NCBI RefSeq assembly: GCF_004337475.1
Contig: NZ_SJZJ01000010.1
Span: 29,279-93,278, forward strand
Source of the DNA: Nocardioides jejuensis
Lineage (GTDB): Bacteria; Actinomycetota; Actinomycetes; Propionibacteriales; Nocardioidaceae
Length of the DNA: 64,000 bases
Direction: 5' to 3'
Shown here: positions 16,660-24,629 of the stretch, in pieces
How positions within the stretch are numbered: position 1 is the first letter of the stretch
Layout: every line of letters starts with the position of its first letter
Translations under genes and position numbers: made by a program
Notes under the pieces: generated by a model
Told to the model about the DNA's origin: nothing
Database searches by the model: none
Seen by the model: the letters and a program-made list of their open reading frames with translations, nothing else

Positions 16660-17372
16660 GGACCGTGGGTTTCCGCCGCCGGGTCGTGCTCGCGACCCTC
16701 TGCCTGGTCACAGCGATGATGATCGGCCTGATCCTGGTCACGCAGGTCGTCATGGAGCTCACCGAGGCCGACCCCCAGCGGCGTACGTCGTTCGACGTGC
16801 TCGCGGTGACCGCCGTGCTGAGCGTCGGCGCCATCGTGCTGGTCGGCCTGGTCACGTGGCGCGTCGCGACGAACGCCGAGCACGAGGTGCACGAGGCCCT
16901 GGTCGCCGAGCAGCGGCTCACCGCCGAGCTCGCGCACGAGCTGCGTACGCCGCTGACGGCGCTGCAGGGTTCGGCCGACCTGGCCCTGCTCCGTGGCATC
17001 GCCGACGAGGAGCTCGCGGAGGACGTGCAGGAGATCGCAGCGGCCTCGCGGCGCCTCGGGTCGGTGATGGCGACGTTGCTCGACGGCGCCGACCGCGCCC
17101 GGCACGGTGCGGACCGTGCGGAGACGATCCTGCAGGCGATCGCGCCGCTGCTCGACAACGCCCTGCAGCACGCATCCTCGACCGTCACGGTGACGGTCGA
17201 GGATGACGGGCCGGGCGTCGACGCGGGGGTGGACGTCTTCGCCGCGGGGGAGACGGCACGAGCCGACGGGCACGGGCTGGGACTGCCCATCGCCCGCCGA
17301 CTCGCGCGGTCAGTCGGTGGCGAGGTCGAGCTCGCGGGGCGCAGCCGCTTCGTGCTCCGGGTGCCCCGCTGA
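16656..17372 (+). CDS. Compact sensor histidine kinase
   Basis: A 238-residue kinase, short for the family. Two membrane helices (about 10-32 and 48-68) enclose only about 15 extracytoplasmic residues, so there is essentially no sensor domain. The H box is LAHELRTPLTAL (His94), the N box LLDNALQHA, and the G boxes DDGPGVD and GHGLGLPIARRLA. The usual linker of 40-50 residues between the dimerisation helices and the N box is nearly absent. Coupled to the response regulator. Its last 63 bases overlap the convergent membrane-protein gene, which may be a sensing partner or target. Confidence 0.88.
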   Translation: MRTVGFRRRVVLATLCLVTAMMIGLILVTQVVMELTEADPQRRTSFDVLAVTAVLSVGAIVLVGLVTWRVATNAEHEVHEALVAEQRLTAELAHELRTPLTALQGSADLALLRGIADEELAEDVQEIAAASRRLGSVMATLLDGADRARHGADRAETILQAIAPLLDNALQHASSTVTVTVEDDGPGVDAGVDVFAAGETARADGHGLGLPIARRLARSVGGEVELAGRSRFVLRVPR

Positions 17373-18134
17373 GATCTCGTCCTCCGGGTGGTCCAGCGGG
17401 CTGTCCGACCTGGTGATCGCGATGTAGCTGACCAGCAGCGCGAAGAGGACCAGGCCCACCGCAGTGACCGGGCCGGTGCCCCAGCCCAGGCCGCCGTGCT
17501 GCGGGCGGACTGCCATGCCGTCGGCGATCGAGGCGCCGAGCGGGCGGGTCAGGGCGTAGGAGATCCAGAAGCAGATGACTGCGTCGGCGCCGCGCTTCCA
17601 CGCGACGAGCGGGACCAGGATCAGCGCGCCGAAGAGGACGACCGACCACGCGAAGCCCATGTGGAGGTTCGCGGCGGTGGTGTCACCGAGCGCAGTGCCG
17701 AGGCCGAAGGTCAGCAGGACCGTGCCCCAGTAGAAGCGCTCGCGGCGCGGCGTGATGATCGAGTGCACGGAGAAGGTGCCCTCGCTCCGGCGCCACCACG
17801 CGAGCAGGGCGACCAGCGCGACGGCGTACATGATCGAGTCGAACCAGTACGGCGTACCCAGCGCCACGTGCGGACCGTCGGCGATCATCGTGCCGAACAC
17901 GGCGACCATCAGGACCGTCATCCAGTAGCGGACGGGGTGGTAGGTGTTCGCGCGGAGCTGCACGGTGATCGCGGCGAAGAAGCCGAGGACGCCGACCAGG
18001 CCGGCGATCACCAGGCTCTTGGTGCCCATGTAGTCGGCGGCGGTCTCGCCGATGCCGGTGGTGAGGAGCTTGACCACCCAGAAGAGCGCGAAGACCTCCG
18101 GGACCTTGGGGTGCGGGAAACGTCGTGTCGTCAT
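17310..18134 (-). CDS. COG4705-type membrane protein
   Basis: A 274-residue protein with seven or eight hydrophobic helices and internal duplication: KLLTTGIGETAADYM early and LLTFGLGTALGDTTA later have the same GxGxTxxD core. This matches the uncharacterised COG4705 family. The hydrophilic tail (about 250-274) is acidic. It converges on, and overlaps, the histidine kinase gene. No function is established; the repeated motif suggests a channel or transporter-like fold. Confidence 0.85.
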   Translation of the reverse strand: MTTRRFPHPKVPEVFALFWVVKLLTTGIGETAADYMGTKSLVIAGLVGVLGFFAAITVQLRANTYHPVRYWMTVLMVAVFGTMIADGPHVALGTPYWFDSIMYAVALVALLAWWRRSEGTFSVHSIITPRRERFYWGTVLLTFGLGTALGDTTAANLHMGFAWSVVLFGALILVPLVAWKRGADAVICFWISYALTRPLGASIADGMAVRPQHGGLGWGTGPVTAVGLVLFALLVSYIAITRSDSPLDHPEDEISAGHPEHEAAAPRELDLATD

Positions 18135-18209
18135 GGCACCGAGGTTCGCGTCCGGCGCCTGAATTCATCCTGACTGTCGTGCGTCACATCCTTGGTCGGT
18201 ACGACCGCC

Positions 18210-18215
18210 TAGGCT
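18210..18215 (+). promoter_or_regulatory. -10 hexamer, leaderless start of glmU
   Basis: TAGGCT, then seven bases, then the GTG at 18223; no ribosome site is present. Confidence 0.5.
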
Positions 18216-18222
18216 GCTGCGC

Positions 18223-19608
18223 GTGACTTCCAGCGATCTGACCGTCATCGTCCTGGCCGCCGGTGGCGGCACCCGGATGAAGTCCAAGACCATGAAGGTC
18301 CTGCACCGCATCGGCGGCCGCAGCATGATCGGCCACGTGCTCACCGCCGTGCAGGCGACGTCGCCGACGCGGATCGTTGCGGTCATCGGCACGCAGCGCG
18401 AGCAGGTCGGCCCGCACGTCCTCTCGCATGCTCCGGACGCGGTGCTGGCGGTCCAGGAGACTCAGGACGGCACCGGTCACGCCGTCCGCGTGGCGATCGA
18501 GTCGCTGGACGCGGTGCCGACCGGCACCGTCGTGGTGGTCACCGGCGACACCCCGCTGCTGCGCGGTGAGTCGCTGCAGGCGTTCGCCGCCTCCCACGCG
18601 TCGTCCGGCGCCGCGGTCTCGATCCTGACCGGCACGGTCGCGAAGCCGTTCGGCTATGGCCGGATCGTCCGCAACGCCTCCGGCGGAGTGGACGCGATCG
18701 TCGAGGAGAAGGACTGCACCGAGGCGCAGCGCGAGATCGCGGAGATCAACAGCGGGATCCTGGCGTTCGACGCGGCCTTCCTGGTCGGAGCGCTCGGCCG
18801 GCTGACCAACGACAACGCCAACGGCGAGTACTACCTGACGGACACGGTCAAGATCGCTCGTGGAGACGGCCTCGAGGTCGCGGCGCACCAGGTCGACGAC
18901 GTCCGCGAGACCGAGGGCGCCAACGACCGCGCCCAGCTCGCCGAGCTCGGCCGGATCCTCAACCAGCGCATCGTCACGGGCTGGATGAAGGAGGGCGTCA
19001 CGGTGATGGACCCCGCCACGACCTGGATCGAGGCGGACGTGGTCCTCGAGCGCGACGTGACGATCCTCCCCGGCACGCAGCTCCTCGGCGCGACCCTGGT
19101 CCGCGAGGACGCCGTGATCGGTCCGGACACCACGCTCGAGGACTGCGAGATCGGCGCCGGCGCCCGCGTCGTACGCACGCACGGGCAGCTCGCCGTCATC
19201 GGCATGGAGGCGAACGTCGGCCCGTTCTCCTACCTGCGCCCGGGCACCGTGCTCGGGGCGGCCGGCAAGATCGGCGCCTTCGTCGAGACCAAGAACGCCC
19301 AGATCGGCAACCGCTCCAAGGTCCCGCACCTCTCCTACGTCGGTGACGCGGAGATCGGCGAGGACACCAACATCGGAGCCGGCACGATCTTCGCCAACTA
19401 CGACGGCGTCAACAAGCACCGCACGGTCGTGGGGAGCCGGGCCAGGACCGGGTCGAACAACACGTTCGTGGCCCCGGTGACCATCGGCGACGACGCGATG
19501 ACCGGTGGCGGCACGACCGTCCGCAAGGACGTTCCGTCCGGTGCGCTCGCCGTCTCGGCAGGGCCCCAGCGCAACCTGGAGAACTGGAAGGCCCGCAAGC
19601 AGTCCTGA
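18223..19608 (+). CDS. glmU: Bifunctional UDP-GlcNAc pyrophosphorylase / GlcN-1-P acetyltransferase GlmU
   Basis: A 461-residue enzyme making UDP-N-acetylglucosamine for peptidoglycan. The N-terminal uridyltransferase has VLAAGGGTRMKS at residues 10-21 and the later QDGTGHA and GDTPLL motifs. The C-terminal half is a left-handed beta-helix of hexapeptide repeats with the acetyltransferase active-site segment LSYVGDAEIGEDTNIGAGT. GTG start, leaderless. It begins the conserved actinobacterial order glmU-prs-bL25-pth. Confidence 0.97.
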   Translation: MTSSDLTVIVLAAGGGTRMKSKTMKVLHRIGGRSMIGHVLTAVQATSPTRIVAVIGTQREQVGPHVLSHAPDAVLAVQETQDGTGHAVRVAIESLDAVPTGTVVVVTGDTPLLRGESLQAFAASHASSGAAVSILTGTVAKPFGYGRIVRNASGGVDAIVEEKDCTEAQREIAEINSGILAFDAAFLVGALGRLTNDNANGEYYLTDTVKIARGDGLEVAAHQVDDVRETEGANDRAQLAELGRILNQRIVTGWMKEGVTVMDPATTWIEADVVLERDVTILPGTQLLGATLVREDAVIGPDTTLEDCEIGAGARVVRTHGQLAVIGMEANVGPFSYLRPGTVLGAAGKIGAFVETKNAQIGNRSKVPHLSYVGDAEIGEDTNIGAGTIFANYDGVNKHRTVVGSRARTGSNNTFVAPVTIGDDAMTGGGTTVRKDVPSGALAVSAGPQRNLENWKARKQS

Positions 19609-19611
19609 CCG

Positions 19612-19671
19612 CGAGACCCGGGTTTTGGCGCGCCGAGACCCGGGTTTTGACGTCTCGAGACCCGGGTTTCG
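19612..19671. repeat. Three 16-bp direct repeats, 22-bp period, after glmU
   Basis: CGAGACCCGGGTTTTG occurs at 19612-19627 and 19634-19649, with a third copy ending TTTCG at 19656-19671. The first lies four bases after the glmU stop. The CGAGAC-NNGG-NNTNTG pattern recurs in the inverted-repeat element at 62353-62437. Confidence 0.85.
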
Positions 19672-19702
19672 GGTGAGGTGTCTCACCTGAGGCTCTCCCG
19701 GG

Positions 19703-19732
19703 TTAACACCGGGTGGCCGGGAAGGGCAGAAT
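19703..19732 (+). promoter_or_regulatory. Candidate prs promoter
   Basis: TTAACA (19703-19708) and CAGAAT (19727-19732) are 18 bases apart, followed by a leader of about 30 bases with a purine-rich site before the GTG. A short inverted repeat AGGTG-tct-CACCT lies just upstream at 19676-19688. Confidence 0.4.
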
Positions 19733-19769
19733 CGTCCCGGCGACGACGGAAGCAACGAGGGAGCGACGC

Positions 19770-20750
19770 GTGACGTCCTACACCAAGACCACCGAGAAGA
19801 ACCTGATGGTCTTCAGCGGCCGAGCACACCCCGAGCTCGGGGAGGCGGTTGCGGCGCAGCTCGATGTCTCGCTGGTCCCGACCTCGGCGTACGACTTCGC
19901 CAACGGCGAGACCTACGTCCGCTTCGAGGAGTCGGTCCGCGGCTGCGACGCGTTCGTCATCCAGAGCCACACGGTGCCGATCAACTCCTGGATCATGGAG
20001 CACCTGATCATGGTCGACGCGCTCAAGCGCGCCTCCGCCAAGCGGATCACCGTGGTCATGCCGTTCTGGGGCTACTCGCGCCAGGACAAGAAGCACCGTG
20101 GTCGTGAGCCGATCTCGGCCCGCCTGGTCGCCGACCTCTTCAAGACCGCCGGCGCCGACCGCATCATCACCGTCGACCTCCACGCCGACCAGCTCCAGGG
20201 CTACTTCGACGGCCCCGTCGACCACCTCCACGCGCTGCCGCTGCTGGCCGACTACATCAAGGAGAAGTACGGCGACGCCGACCTCGCCGTGGTCTCCCCG
20301 GACGCCGGCCGGATCAAGGTCGCCGAGAAGTGGGCCGCGCGCCTGGGCGGCGTACCGCTGGCGTTCATCCACAAGACCCGCCGCACGGACGTCGCCAACG
20401 AGGTCGTCGCGAACCGCGTCGTCGGTGACGTCAAGGGCAAGATCTGCGTCCTGACCGACGACATGATCGACACCGGCGGCACGATCGTGAAGGCGTCCGA
20501 GGCGCTGATGGCCGACGGCGCCGCCGGCGTGATCATCGTCGGCACGCACGCGATCCTCTCCGACCCCGCCGTCGACCGCCTGAAGAACTCCTCGGCCATC
20601 GAGGTCGTCGTCACCGACACGCTCCCGATCCCGGAGGAGAAGCGGTTCGACAAGCTCACCGTGCTGTCGATCGCGCCGCTCCTGGGCCGTGCGATCCGCG
20701 CGGTCTTCGAGGACGGCTCGGTCACCTCGATGTTCGACGGCCACGCCTGA
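19770..20750 (+). CDS. prs: Ribose-phosphate pyrophosphokinase
   Basis: A 326-residue PRPP synthase, supplying PRPP for purines, pyrimidines, His, Trp, NAD and, in actinobacteria, cell-wall arabinan precursors. The ATP loop segment PFWGYSRQDKKHRGREPISA and the PRPP-binding VLTDDMIDTGGTIVKA are intact. GTG start chosen because a purine-rich site (CGAGGGAG) precedes it and the upstream in-frame extension lacks family similarity. Located between glmU and the bL25 genes, as in other actinobacteria. Confidence 0.96.
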   Translation: MTSYTKTTEKNLMVFSGRAHPELGEAVAAQLDVSLVPTSAYDFANGETYVRFEESVRGCDAFVIQSHTVPINSWIMEHLIMVDALKRASAKRITVVMPFWGYSRQDKKHRGREPISARLVADLFKTAGADRIITVDLHADQLQGYFDGPVDHLHALPLLADYIKEKYGDADLAVVSPDAGRIKVAEKWAARLGGVPLAFIHKTRRTDVANEVVANRVVGDVKGKICVLTDDMIDTGGTIVKASEALMADGAAGVIIVGTHAILSDPAVDRLKNSSAIEVVVTDTLPIPEEKRFDKLTVLSIAPLLGRAIRAVFEDGSVTSMFDGHA

Positions 20751-20783
20751 CCCGCTGATTTGTTGCCGGACCTGGGCGGACCG

Positions 20784-20882
20784 TACGATTCGGTTATTGC
20801 CTAGGCGAGGGAGCAGCTGCTCCGTGATCGACGGGGCCGACTGACTCTGTCGAGAGCGTCGCGCTGTCGTGCGCGGCGCTCT
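20784..20882 (+). promoter_or_regulatory. bL25 leader with two hairpins
   Basis: TACGAT at 20784-20789 is a candidate -10. Downstream are a perfect 14-bp palindrome (20810-20823) and a 12-bp stem with one wobble (20853-20864 with 20871-20882, loop of six) followed by a pyrimidine/T-rich run. The second looks like an intrinsic terminator, serving prs or acting as an attenuator for the bL25 gene 60 bases further on. Confidence 0.45.
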
Positions 20883-20941
20883 TCTTCGTTTCGGGCACAT
20901 CCAGCCCGGGCCACAACGGCCCCCGAGAACGAGGAGCCACC

Positions 20942-21376
20942 ATGGCCGTCGAGATCAGCAACAACATCACCGCCGAGATCCGCAACGAGTTCGGCAAGGG
21001 CGCTGCCCGCCGCGCCCGTCGTGCTGGCCTCATCCCCGCCGTCGTCTACGGCGTCGGCGAGCCGGTCCACATCAACCTCCCGGGCCACGCCACCACGATG
21101 CTCCTCCGCAAGAAGGGCACCCAGGCCGTCGCGATCCTCGACATCGACGGCAAGGAGGTCTACGCGCAGACCAAGGCCGTCCAGGTTGACCCGATCCGCC
21201 GCGTCATCGAGCACATCGACTTCATCGTCGTCGACGCCGCCGCCGGCAAGGAGGCCATCGCGGTCGCCGAGGCCGCGGTCGTCGCCGCCGAGGAGGCCGC
21301 CCTGGCCGACGCCGCCGGCGAGGTTGTCGCCGAGGCCGAGGCTGTCGTCGCCGAGGCCGAGAACGCCGACGCCTGA
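20942..21376 (+). CDS. Short bL25-like protein with Ala/Glu-rich tail
   Basis: A 144-residue protein. Residues 1-98 match the 5S-rRNA-binding domain of ribosomal protein bL25 ([35 protein letters not shown]), closely resembling the neighbouring gene. The usual C-terminal CTC beta domain is missing, replaced by about 45 residues of alternating Ala and Glu/Asp. A GAGGAG ribosome site precedes the ATG. It looks like a tandem duplicate that lost one domain. Whether both copies enter ribosomes is unknown. Confidence 0.9.
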   Translation: MAVEISNNITAEIRNEFGKGAARRARRAGLIPAVVYGVGEPVHINLPGHATTMLLRKKGTQAVAILDIDGKEVYAQTKAVQVDPIRRVIEHIDFIVVDAAAGKEAIAVAEAAVVAAEEAALADAAGEVVAEAEAVVAEAENADA

Positions 21377-21408
21377 TTCAGCCTGAGGGGCTCTTTGCCC
21401 CAGGTGTT

Positions 21409-21449
21409 TGGTGCGCGAGTGGCGCAACCATTGCGCCGCTCACGCACCA
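21409..21449. terminator. Near-perfect hairpin between bL25 genes
   Basis: Arms 21409-21427 and 21431-21449 (19 bp, two non-Watson-Crick positions) enclose three bases. The left arm has the form TGGTGCG-N4-TGGCGCAA, shared with 50946-50964. Confidence 0.65.
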
Positions 21450-21454
21450 CAGCA

Positions 21455-21484
21455 CGCGCCCCACGTCGTACGACGTGGGGCGCG
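21455..21484. terminator. 30-bp perfect palindrome between bL25 genes
   Basis: Positions 21455-21484 are an exact 30-base palindrome centred on GTCGTACGAC. As RNA it would form a GC-rich stem. It may end transcription of the first bL25 gene or be a DNA-binding site for a dimeric regulator. Confidence 0.65.
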
Positions 21485-21614
21485 TCGCATTTCCGGGGTG
21501 GCATTCGGGACGTTGGGGGAGGTGCTGGACGAACGTGTCCCCGGACTCTGGCCGCGGTCACCACACGGGTGGCATGGTGGGCAGCCACGACATCCAACCG
21601 TGAGGAAGAAAGAA

Positions 21615-22259
21615 ATGTCCGAGGCAAACATCACCGCGGAGCTCCGTAACGAGTTCGGCAAGGGCGCATCCCGTCGGATCCGCCGCGATGGCAAGATCCC
21701 GGCGGTCATCTACGGCCACGGCGAGGACCCGATCCACGTGACCCTCCCGGGCCACCAGACCACGATGGCGCTGCGCCACATGGGCACCAATGCGGTGCTC
21801 GAGCTCGCCATCGACGGCAAGAGCCAGCTCGCGCTGACCAAGGCGATCCAGGTCGACCCGCTCAAGCGGCTCATCGAGCACATCGACTTCGTCGCCGTCC
21901 GCAAGGGCGAGAAGGTCCACGTCGACGTCCCGGTCCACACCACCGGCGATGCCGCCAAGGAGACCCTCGTCGTCCTCGAGAACGCGACCGTGCAGGTCGA
22001 GGCCGAGGCCACGCACATCCCCGAGGGCATCGAGGTCGACATCGAGGGTGCCGAGGCTGGCACCCAGATCCTCGCCGGCGCGCTCACCCTGCCGAAGGGT
22101 GTCTCGCTGCTCTCCGACCCCGAGTTGCTCGTCGTTCACGTGACGGCGGCGCAGACGGCTGCCCAGGCCGAGGCCGAGCTGGCCGAGGCGGAGGCCGAGG
22201 CGGGCATCGAGCACGACGCCCCGCAGGCGGAGGCCGAGGAGGCCGCTGCCGAGGAGTGA
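21615..22259 (+). CDS. rplY: 50S ribosomal protein bL25 (CTC form)
   Basis: A 214-residue two-domain bL25/CTC protein. Residues 1-95 bind 5S rRNA ([36 protein letters not shown]). Residues 96-180 form the beta-rich CTC domain ([31 protein letters not shown]). The tail is Glu/Ala-rich, as is usual in actinobacteria. GAGGAAG precedes the ATG at 21615. It is the full-length member of the tandem pair and the expected neighbour of pth. Confidence 0.95.
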   Translation: MSEANITAELRNEFGKGASRRIRRDGKIPAVIYGHGEDPIHVTLPGHQTTMALRHMGTNAVLELAIDGKSQLALTKAIQVDPLKRLIEHIDFVAVRKGEKVHVDVPVHTTGDAAKETLVVLENATVQVEAEATHIPEGIEVDIEGAEAGTQILAGALTLPKGVSLLSDPELLVVHVTAAQTAAQAEAELAEAEAEAGIEHDAPQAEAEEAAAEE

Positions 22260-22285
22260 CGCATGGTCGCCCGACATGCATCGTC

Positions 22286-22319
22286 ATGCGCCTCGCACCC
22301 CTGGTGGTGCGGGGCGCAT
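22286..22319 (+). terminator. Terminator hairpin after rplY
   Basis: A 14-bp stem with one G-T pair (22286-22299 with 22306-22319) and six-base loop, 26 bases after the rplY stop. Confidence 0.65.
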
Positions 22320-22330
22320 GTCGTTCCCGG

Positions 22331-22336
22331 GATACT
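22331..22336 (+). promoter_or_regulatory. -10-like hexamer, leaderless start of pth
   Basis: GATACT lies six bases before the pth ATG; no ribosome site is visible. Confidence 0.4.
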
Positions 22337-22342
22337 GGCGCC

Positions 22343-22924
22343 ATGAGTGACGACGTGTGGCTGGTGGTCGGCCTGGGCAACCCGGGCGAGAAGTACGCCG
22401 GGCACCGGCACAACATCGGCTACATGGTCACCGACGAGCTGGCCTCGCGCATGGCCGGCGGCTTCAAGCGCCACAAGTCCGGTCGCGCCGACGTCGTCGA
22501 GGGTCGTTTCCGGCCGGGTGGTGCACGCATCGTGCTGGCCCGGCCGCACACGTACATGAACGAGTCGGGCGGCCCGGTCAAGGCGCTCTGCAGCTTCTAC
22601 AAGATCGAGCCCGACCACGTCATCGCGATCCACGACGAGCTCGACATCGACTTCGGCACGCTCCGGCTCAAGCTCGGAGGTGGCGACAACGGGCACAACG
22701 GGCTCCGCTCGATGCGCTCCAGCCTCGGCACGGGCGACTTCTACCGGGTCCGCGCCGGCATCGGCCGTCCCCCGGGTCGTCAGGACGTGGCGGACTTCGT
22801 GCTCTCCAACTACTCGGGCACGGAGCGCAAGGAGCTCCCGTTCCAGATCGACAACGCGGCTGACGCGGTCGAGGGCATCGTCGCCGACGGCCTCGAGAGG
22901 TCGCAGCAGCGCTTCAACTCCTGA
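22343..22924 (+). CDS. pth: Peptidyl-tRNA hydrolase
   Basis: A 193-residue enzyme that recycles peptidyl-tRNA released from stalled ribosomes. VVGLGNPGEKYAGHRHNIGY holds the conserved Asn and the catalytic His23; RPHTYMNESG and HDELDIDFG supply the other active-site residues; GGGDNGHNGLRS is the substrate-binding loop. It ends the glmU-prs-bL25-pth block. Its own start is probably leaderless. Confidence 0.97.
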   Translation: MSDDVWLVVGLGNPGEKYAGHRHNIGYMVTDELASRMAGGFKRHKSGRADVVEGRFRPGGARIVLARPHTYMNESGGPVKALCSFYKIEPDHVIAIHDELDIDFGTLRLKLGGGDNGHNGLRSMRSSLGTGDFYRVRAGIGRPPGRQDVADFVLSNYSGTERKELPFQIDNAADAVEGIVADGLERSQQRFNS

Positions 22925-22934
22925 CGCCTCGTGC

Positions 22935-22981
22935 CTTGAGTGCGCGGGTCTCCGCGCAATACATCAACCAGCGCACTCAAG
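22935..22981. terminator. Inverted repeat between convergent pth and AMIN-like gene
   Basis: CTTGAGTGCGC (22935-22945) and its exact complement (22971-22981) flank 25 bases. The element fills most of the gap between two converging genes and probably acts as a bidirectional terminator. Confidence 0.5.
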
Positions 22982-22985
22982 CCGC

Positions 22986-23495
22986 TCAGGACGCGTGCCG
23001 GAAGTCGAGCACGATCCGCTGCGGGTCGTGGAGGGCGAAGATCCGGTACGGGTTGCGGCCGTCGAGGCCGAACGCGAACGACACGTAGCCCTCGAAGTCA
23101 CCGGTGAAGGCCACCGCCTTGAGCGCCGGCAGGTGCGGCCGGGCCAGTTGCGGTCCGGTGTAGCAGGACGAGCCGTCGGAGCGGTGCGCGTACGCCGGGA
23201 AGAGCACCAGGTCGGCGCCGGCCCGGATCGGCACCGTTGCGCCGGATCCGTCGTACGTGTGGGTGTGCGCGTAGCGGACCTTCCAGCCGGGGATCTTGCC
23301 GGTGATCGTGATGACCACGCGGTCGAAGTTGCTGTGCTGGGCGTAGCGCAGGCCGGTGACCAGCGGGTGCCGGGCGTCGGGGTTGCTCCAGCTCGAGTTG
23401 GTGGTCTGCCAAGACGGCAGGGCAGTCGCCGGGGGAGCGCTGAGGGTGACGGCGAGGAGGCCCGAGGCCAGCGTGACGAGGAGGCGGCGGATCAT
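22986..23495 (-). CDS. Secreted AMIN-like protein
   Basis: A 169-residue exported protein. Signal peptide at residues 1-25 (cleavage near ATA-LPSW). The mature domain is beta-rich with HSNFDRVVITITGKIPGWKVRYAH and a final strand DPQRIVLDFRHAS, the pattern of AMIN-like domains thought to bind cell-wall or surface glycans. AAAGGAG precedes the ATG. Convergent with pth and divergent from the CysQ-type gene. Function not established. Confidence 0.8.
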   Translation of the reverse strand: MIRRLLVTLASGLLAVTLSAPPATALPSWQTTNSSWSNPDARHPLVTGLRYAQHSNFDRVVITITGKIPGWKVRYAHTHTYDGSGATVPIRAGADLVLFPAYAHRSDGSSCYTGPQLARPHLPALKAVAFTGDFEGYVSFAFGLDGRNPYRIFALHDPQRIVLDFRHAS

Positions 23496-23564
23496 GGCGG
23501 AACTCCTTTACGGGGAAGTGGTCTGCCTGTTCGACGCCTGTCGGGTGCGGCAGGTTGACCGGGC

Positions 23565-23570
23565 TAGGGT
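23565..23570 (+). promoter_or_regulatory. -10 hexamer, leaderless start of the CysQ-type gene
   Basis: TAGGGT, seven bases, then ATG at 23578. Confidence 0.5.
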
Positions 23571-23577
23571 TGCCCGC

Positions 23578-24372
23578 ATGTCTGACTTCACGGCACCGCT
23601 CCCGGCCGACGCTGCTACCGACGACCACGTCCTCGCCACCTGGCTCGCCACGGTCGCGGGCGAGCGTCTGCTCGAGGTCCGCTCGACCTCGGGGCTGGAG
23701 GGCAAGGAGCTCAAGGACGCCGGAGACCAGGCCGCCCACGAGCTGCTCATGGAGCTCGTCGCGGAGCACCGTCCCGACGACGCCGTCCTCTCCGAGGAGG
23801 CGCTGGAGACCGCCGAGGACAAGACCGCCCGCCTGCGTGCCAGCCGCGTCTGGATCATCGACCCCCTCGACGGCACCCGTGAGTTCTCCGAGGTCCCGCG
23901 CGAGGACTGGGCCGTGCACGTCGCGCTCTGGCAGGACGGCGACCTCGTCGCCGGTGCCGTCGCGCAGCCTGCTCTGGGGGAGACCTTCAACACCGGGACG
24001 CCGCTCGTCGTCCCGCCGTCGACGTCGGAGCGGATCCGGATCGCGGTCAGCCGCAGCCGTCCGCCGGCGTTCGTCGAGGCGCTGGCGAAGGAGCTCGATG
24101 CCGAGCTGGTCCCGATGGGTTCGGCGGGCGTCAAGGTGCTGAGCGTCGCCCGTGACATCTCGGATGCCTACGTCCACGCCGGTGGCCAGTACGAGTGGGA
24201 CTCCGCGGCGCCGGTCGCCGTCGCCCGTGCGGCCGGACTCTTCACCTCCCGCGTCGACGGCTCGGAGCTGAAGTACAACCAGGAGGACGTCTACCTCCCG
24301 GACCTGATCGTGTGCCGCCCCGAGCTCGCCGAGCGCATCGTCGCCTTCGTGAAGGCGCACGGCACCGACTGA
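23578..24372 (+). CDS. cysQ: Inositol monophosphatase family protein, CysQ-like
   Basis: A 264-residue lithium-sensitive phosphatase-fold protein. The metal-binding motif is WIIDPLDGTREF (about residues 98-109), with an upstream acidic motif VLSEEAL and a downstream GGQYEWDSAAPVAVARAAG. The C-terminal LKYNQEDVYLPDLIV resembles 3'(2'),5'-bisphosphate nucleotidases that remove PAP and PAPS in sulfate assimilation. Inositol or fructose-1,6-bisphosphate substrates remain possible. It is monocistronic and followed by a strong terminator. Confidence 0.83.
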   Translation: MSDFTAPLPADAATDDHVLATWLATVAGERLLEVRSTSGLEGKELKDAGDQAAHELLMELVAEHRPDDAVLSEEALETAEDKTARLRASRVWIIDPLDGTREFSEVPREDWAVHVALWQDGDLVAGAVAQPALGETFNTGTPLVVPPSTSERIRIAVSRSRPPAFVEALAKELDAELVPMGSAGVKVLSVARDISDAYVHAGGQYEWDSAAPVAVARAAGLFTSRVDGSELKYNQEDVYLPDLIVCRPELAERIVAFVKAHGTD

Positions 24373-24403
24373 CAGCGCGCGGCCCAGCCCGCCCACCGCT
24401 TCA

Positions 24404-24437
24404 CAGCAGATCCCCTTGGAAACAAGGGGATCTGCTG
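24404..24437 (+). terminator. Terminator after the CysQ-type gene
   Basis: A perfect 15-bp stem (24404-24418 with 24423-24437) with a GAAA loop, ending about 190 bases before pstC. Confidence 0.8.
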
Positions 24438-24629
24438 CATTTCGGCCTGCGCGCACCAGTTGTATCTGCGGACCTGAGATCGAAGCCACGTGCGACTTCG
24501 CCGTGTGGGACGCCGCTGTTTTCCGGCTGTCCACCTTGTGCGGAGTGTCCGTTACGAAACGGTTGTCACGGTGCCTCTCGTTATTGGCTGCGCTCGGACA
24601 CGCACGCCCGAATCGTCAGGAAGAGCTGC
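24438..24629 (+). promoter_or_regulatory. Upstream region of the pst cluster
   Basis: This 192-base gap must hold the pst promoter. It is less GC-rich than its surroundings and contains GTTACGAAACGGTTGTCACGG (24550-24570 approximately) and two TGTCC words 18 bases apart (near 24529 and 24547), but I could not align them convincingly to a known PHO box. AGGAAGAG directly precedes the GTG. Confidence 0.4.

Noticed and set aside
19612..19671. CRISPR array
   Set aside because: Three 16-bp repeats with six-base spacers are far too short, and there are no cas genes.
18184..19755. 523-codon minus-strand open frame opposite glmU
   Set aside because: Pure antisense of a well-conserved gene; no protein features.
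24438..24629. PHO box upstream of pstC
   Set aside because: Repeated TGTCC and GTCACGG words are present, but no convincing direct-repeat array of the known types could be aligned.
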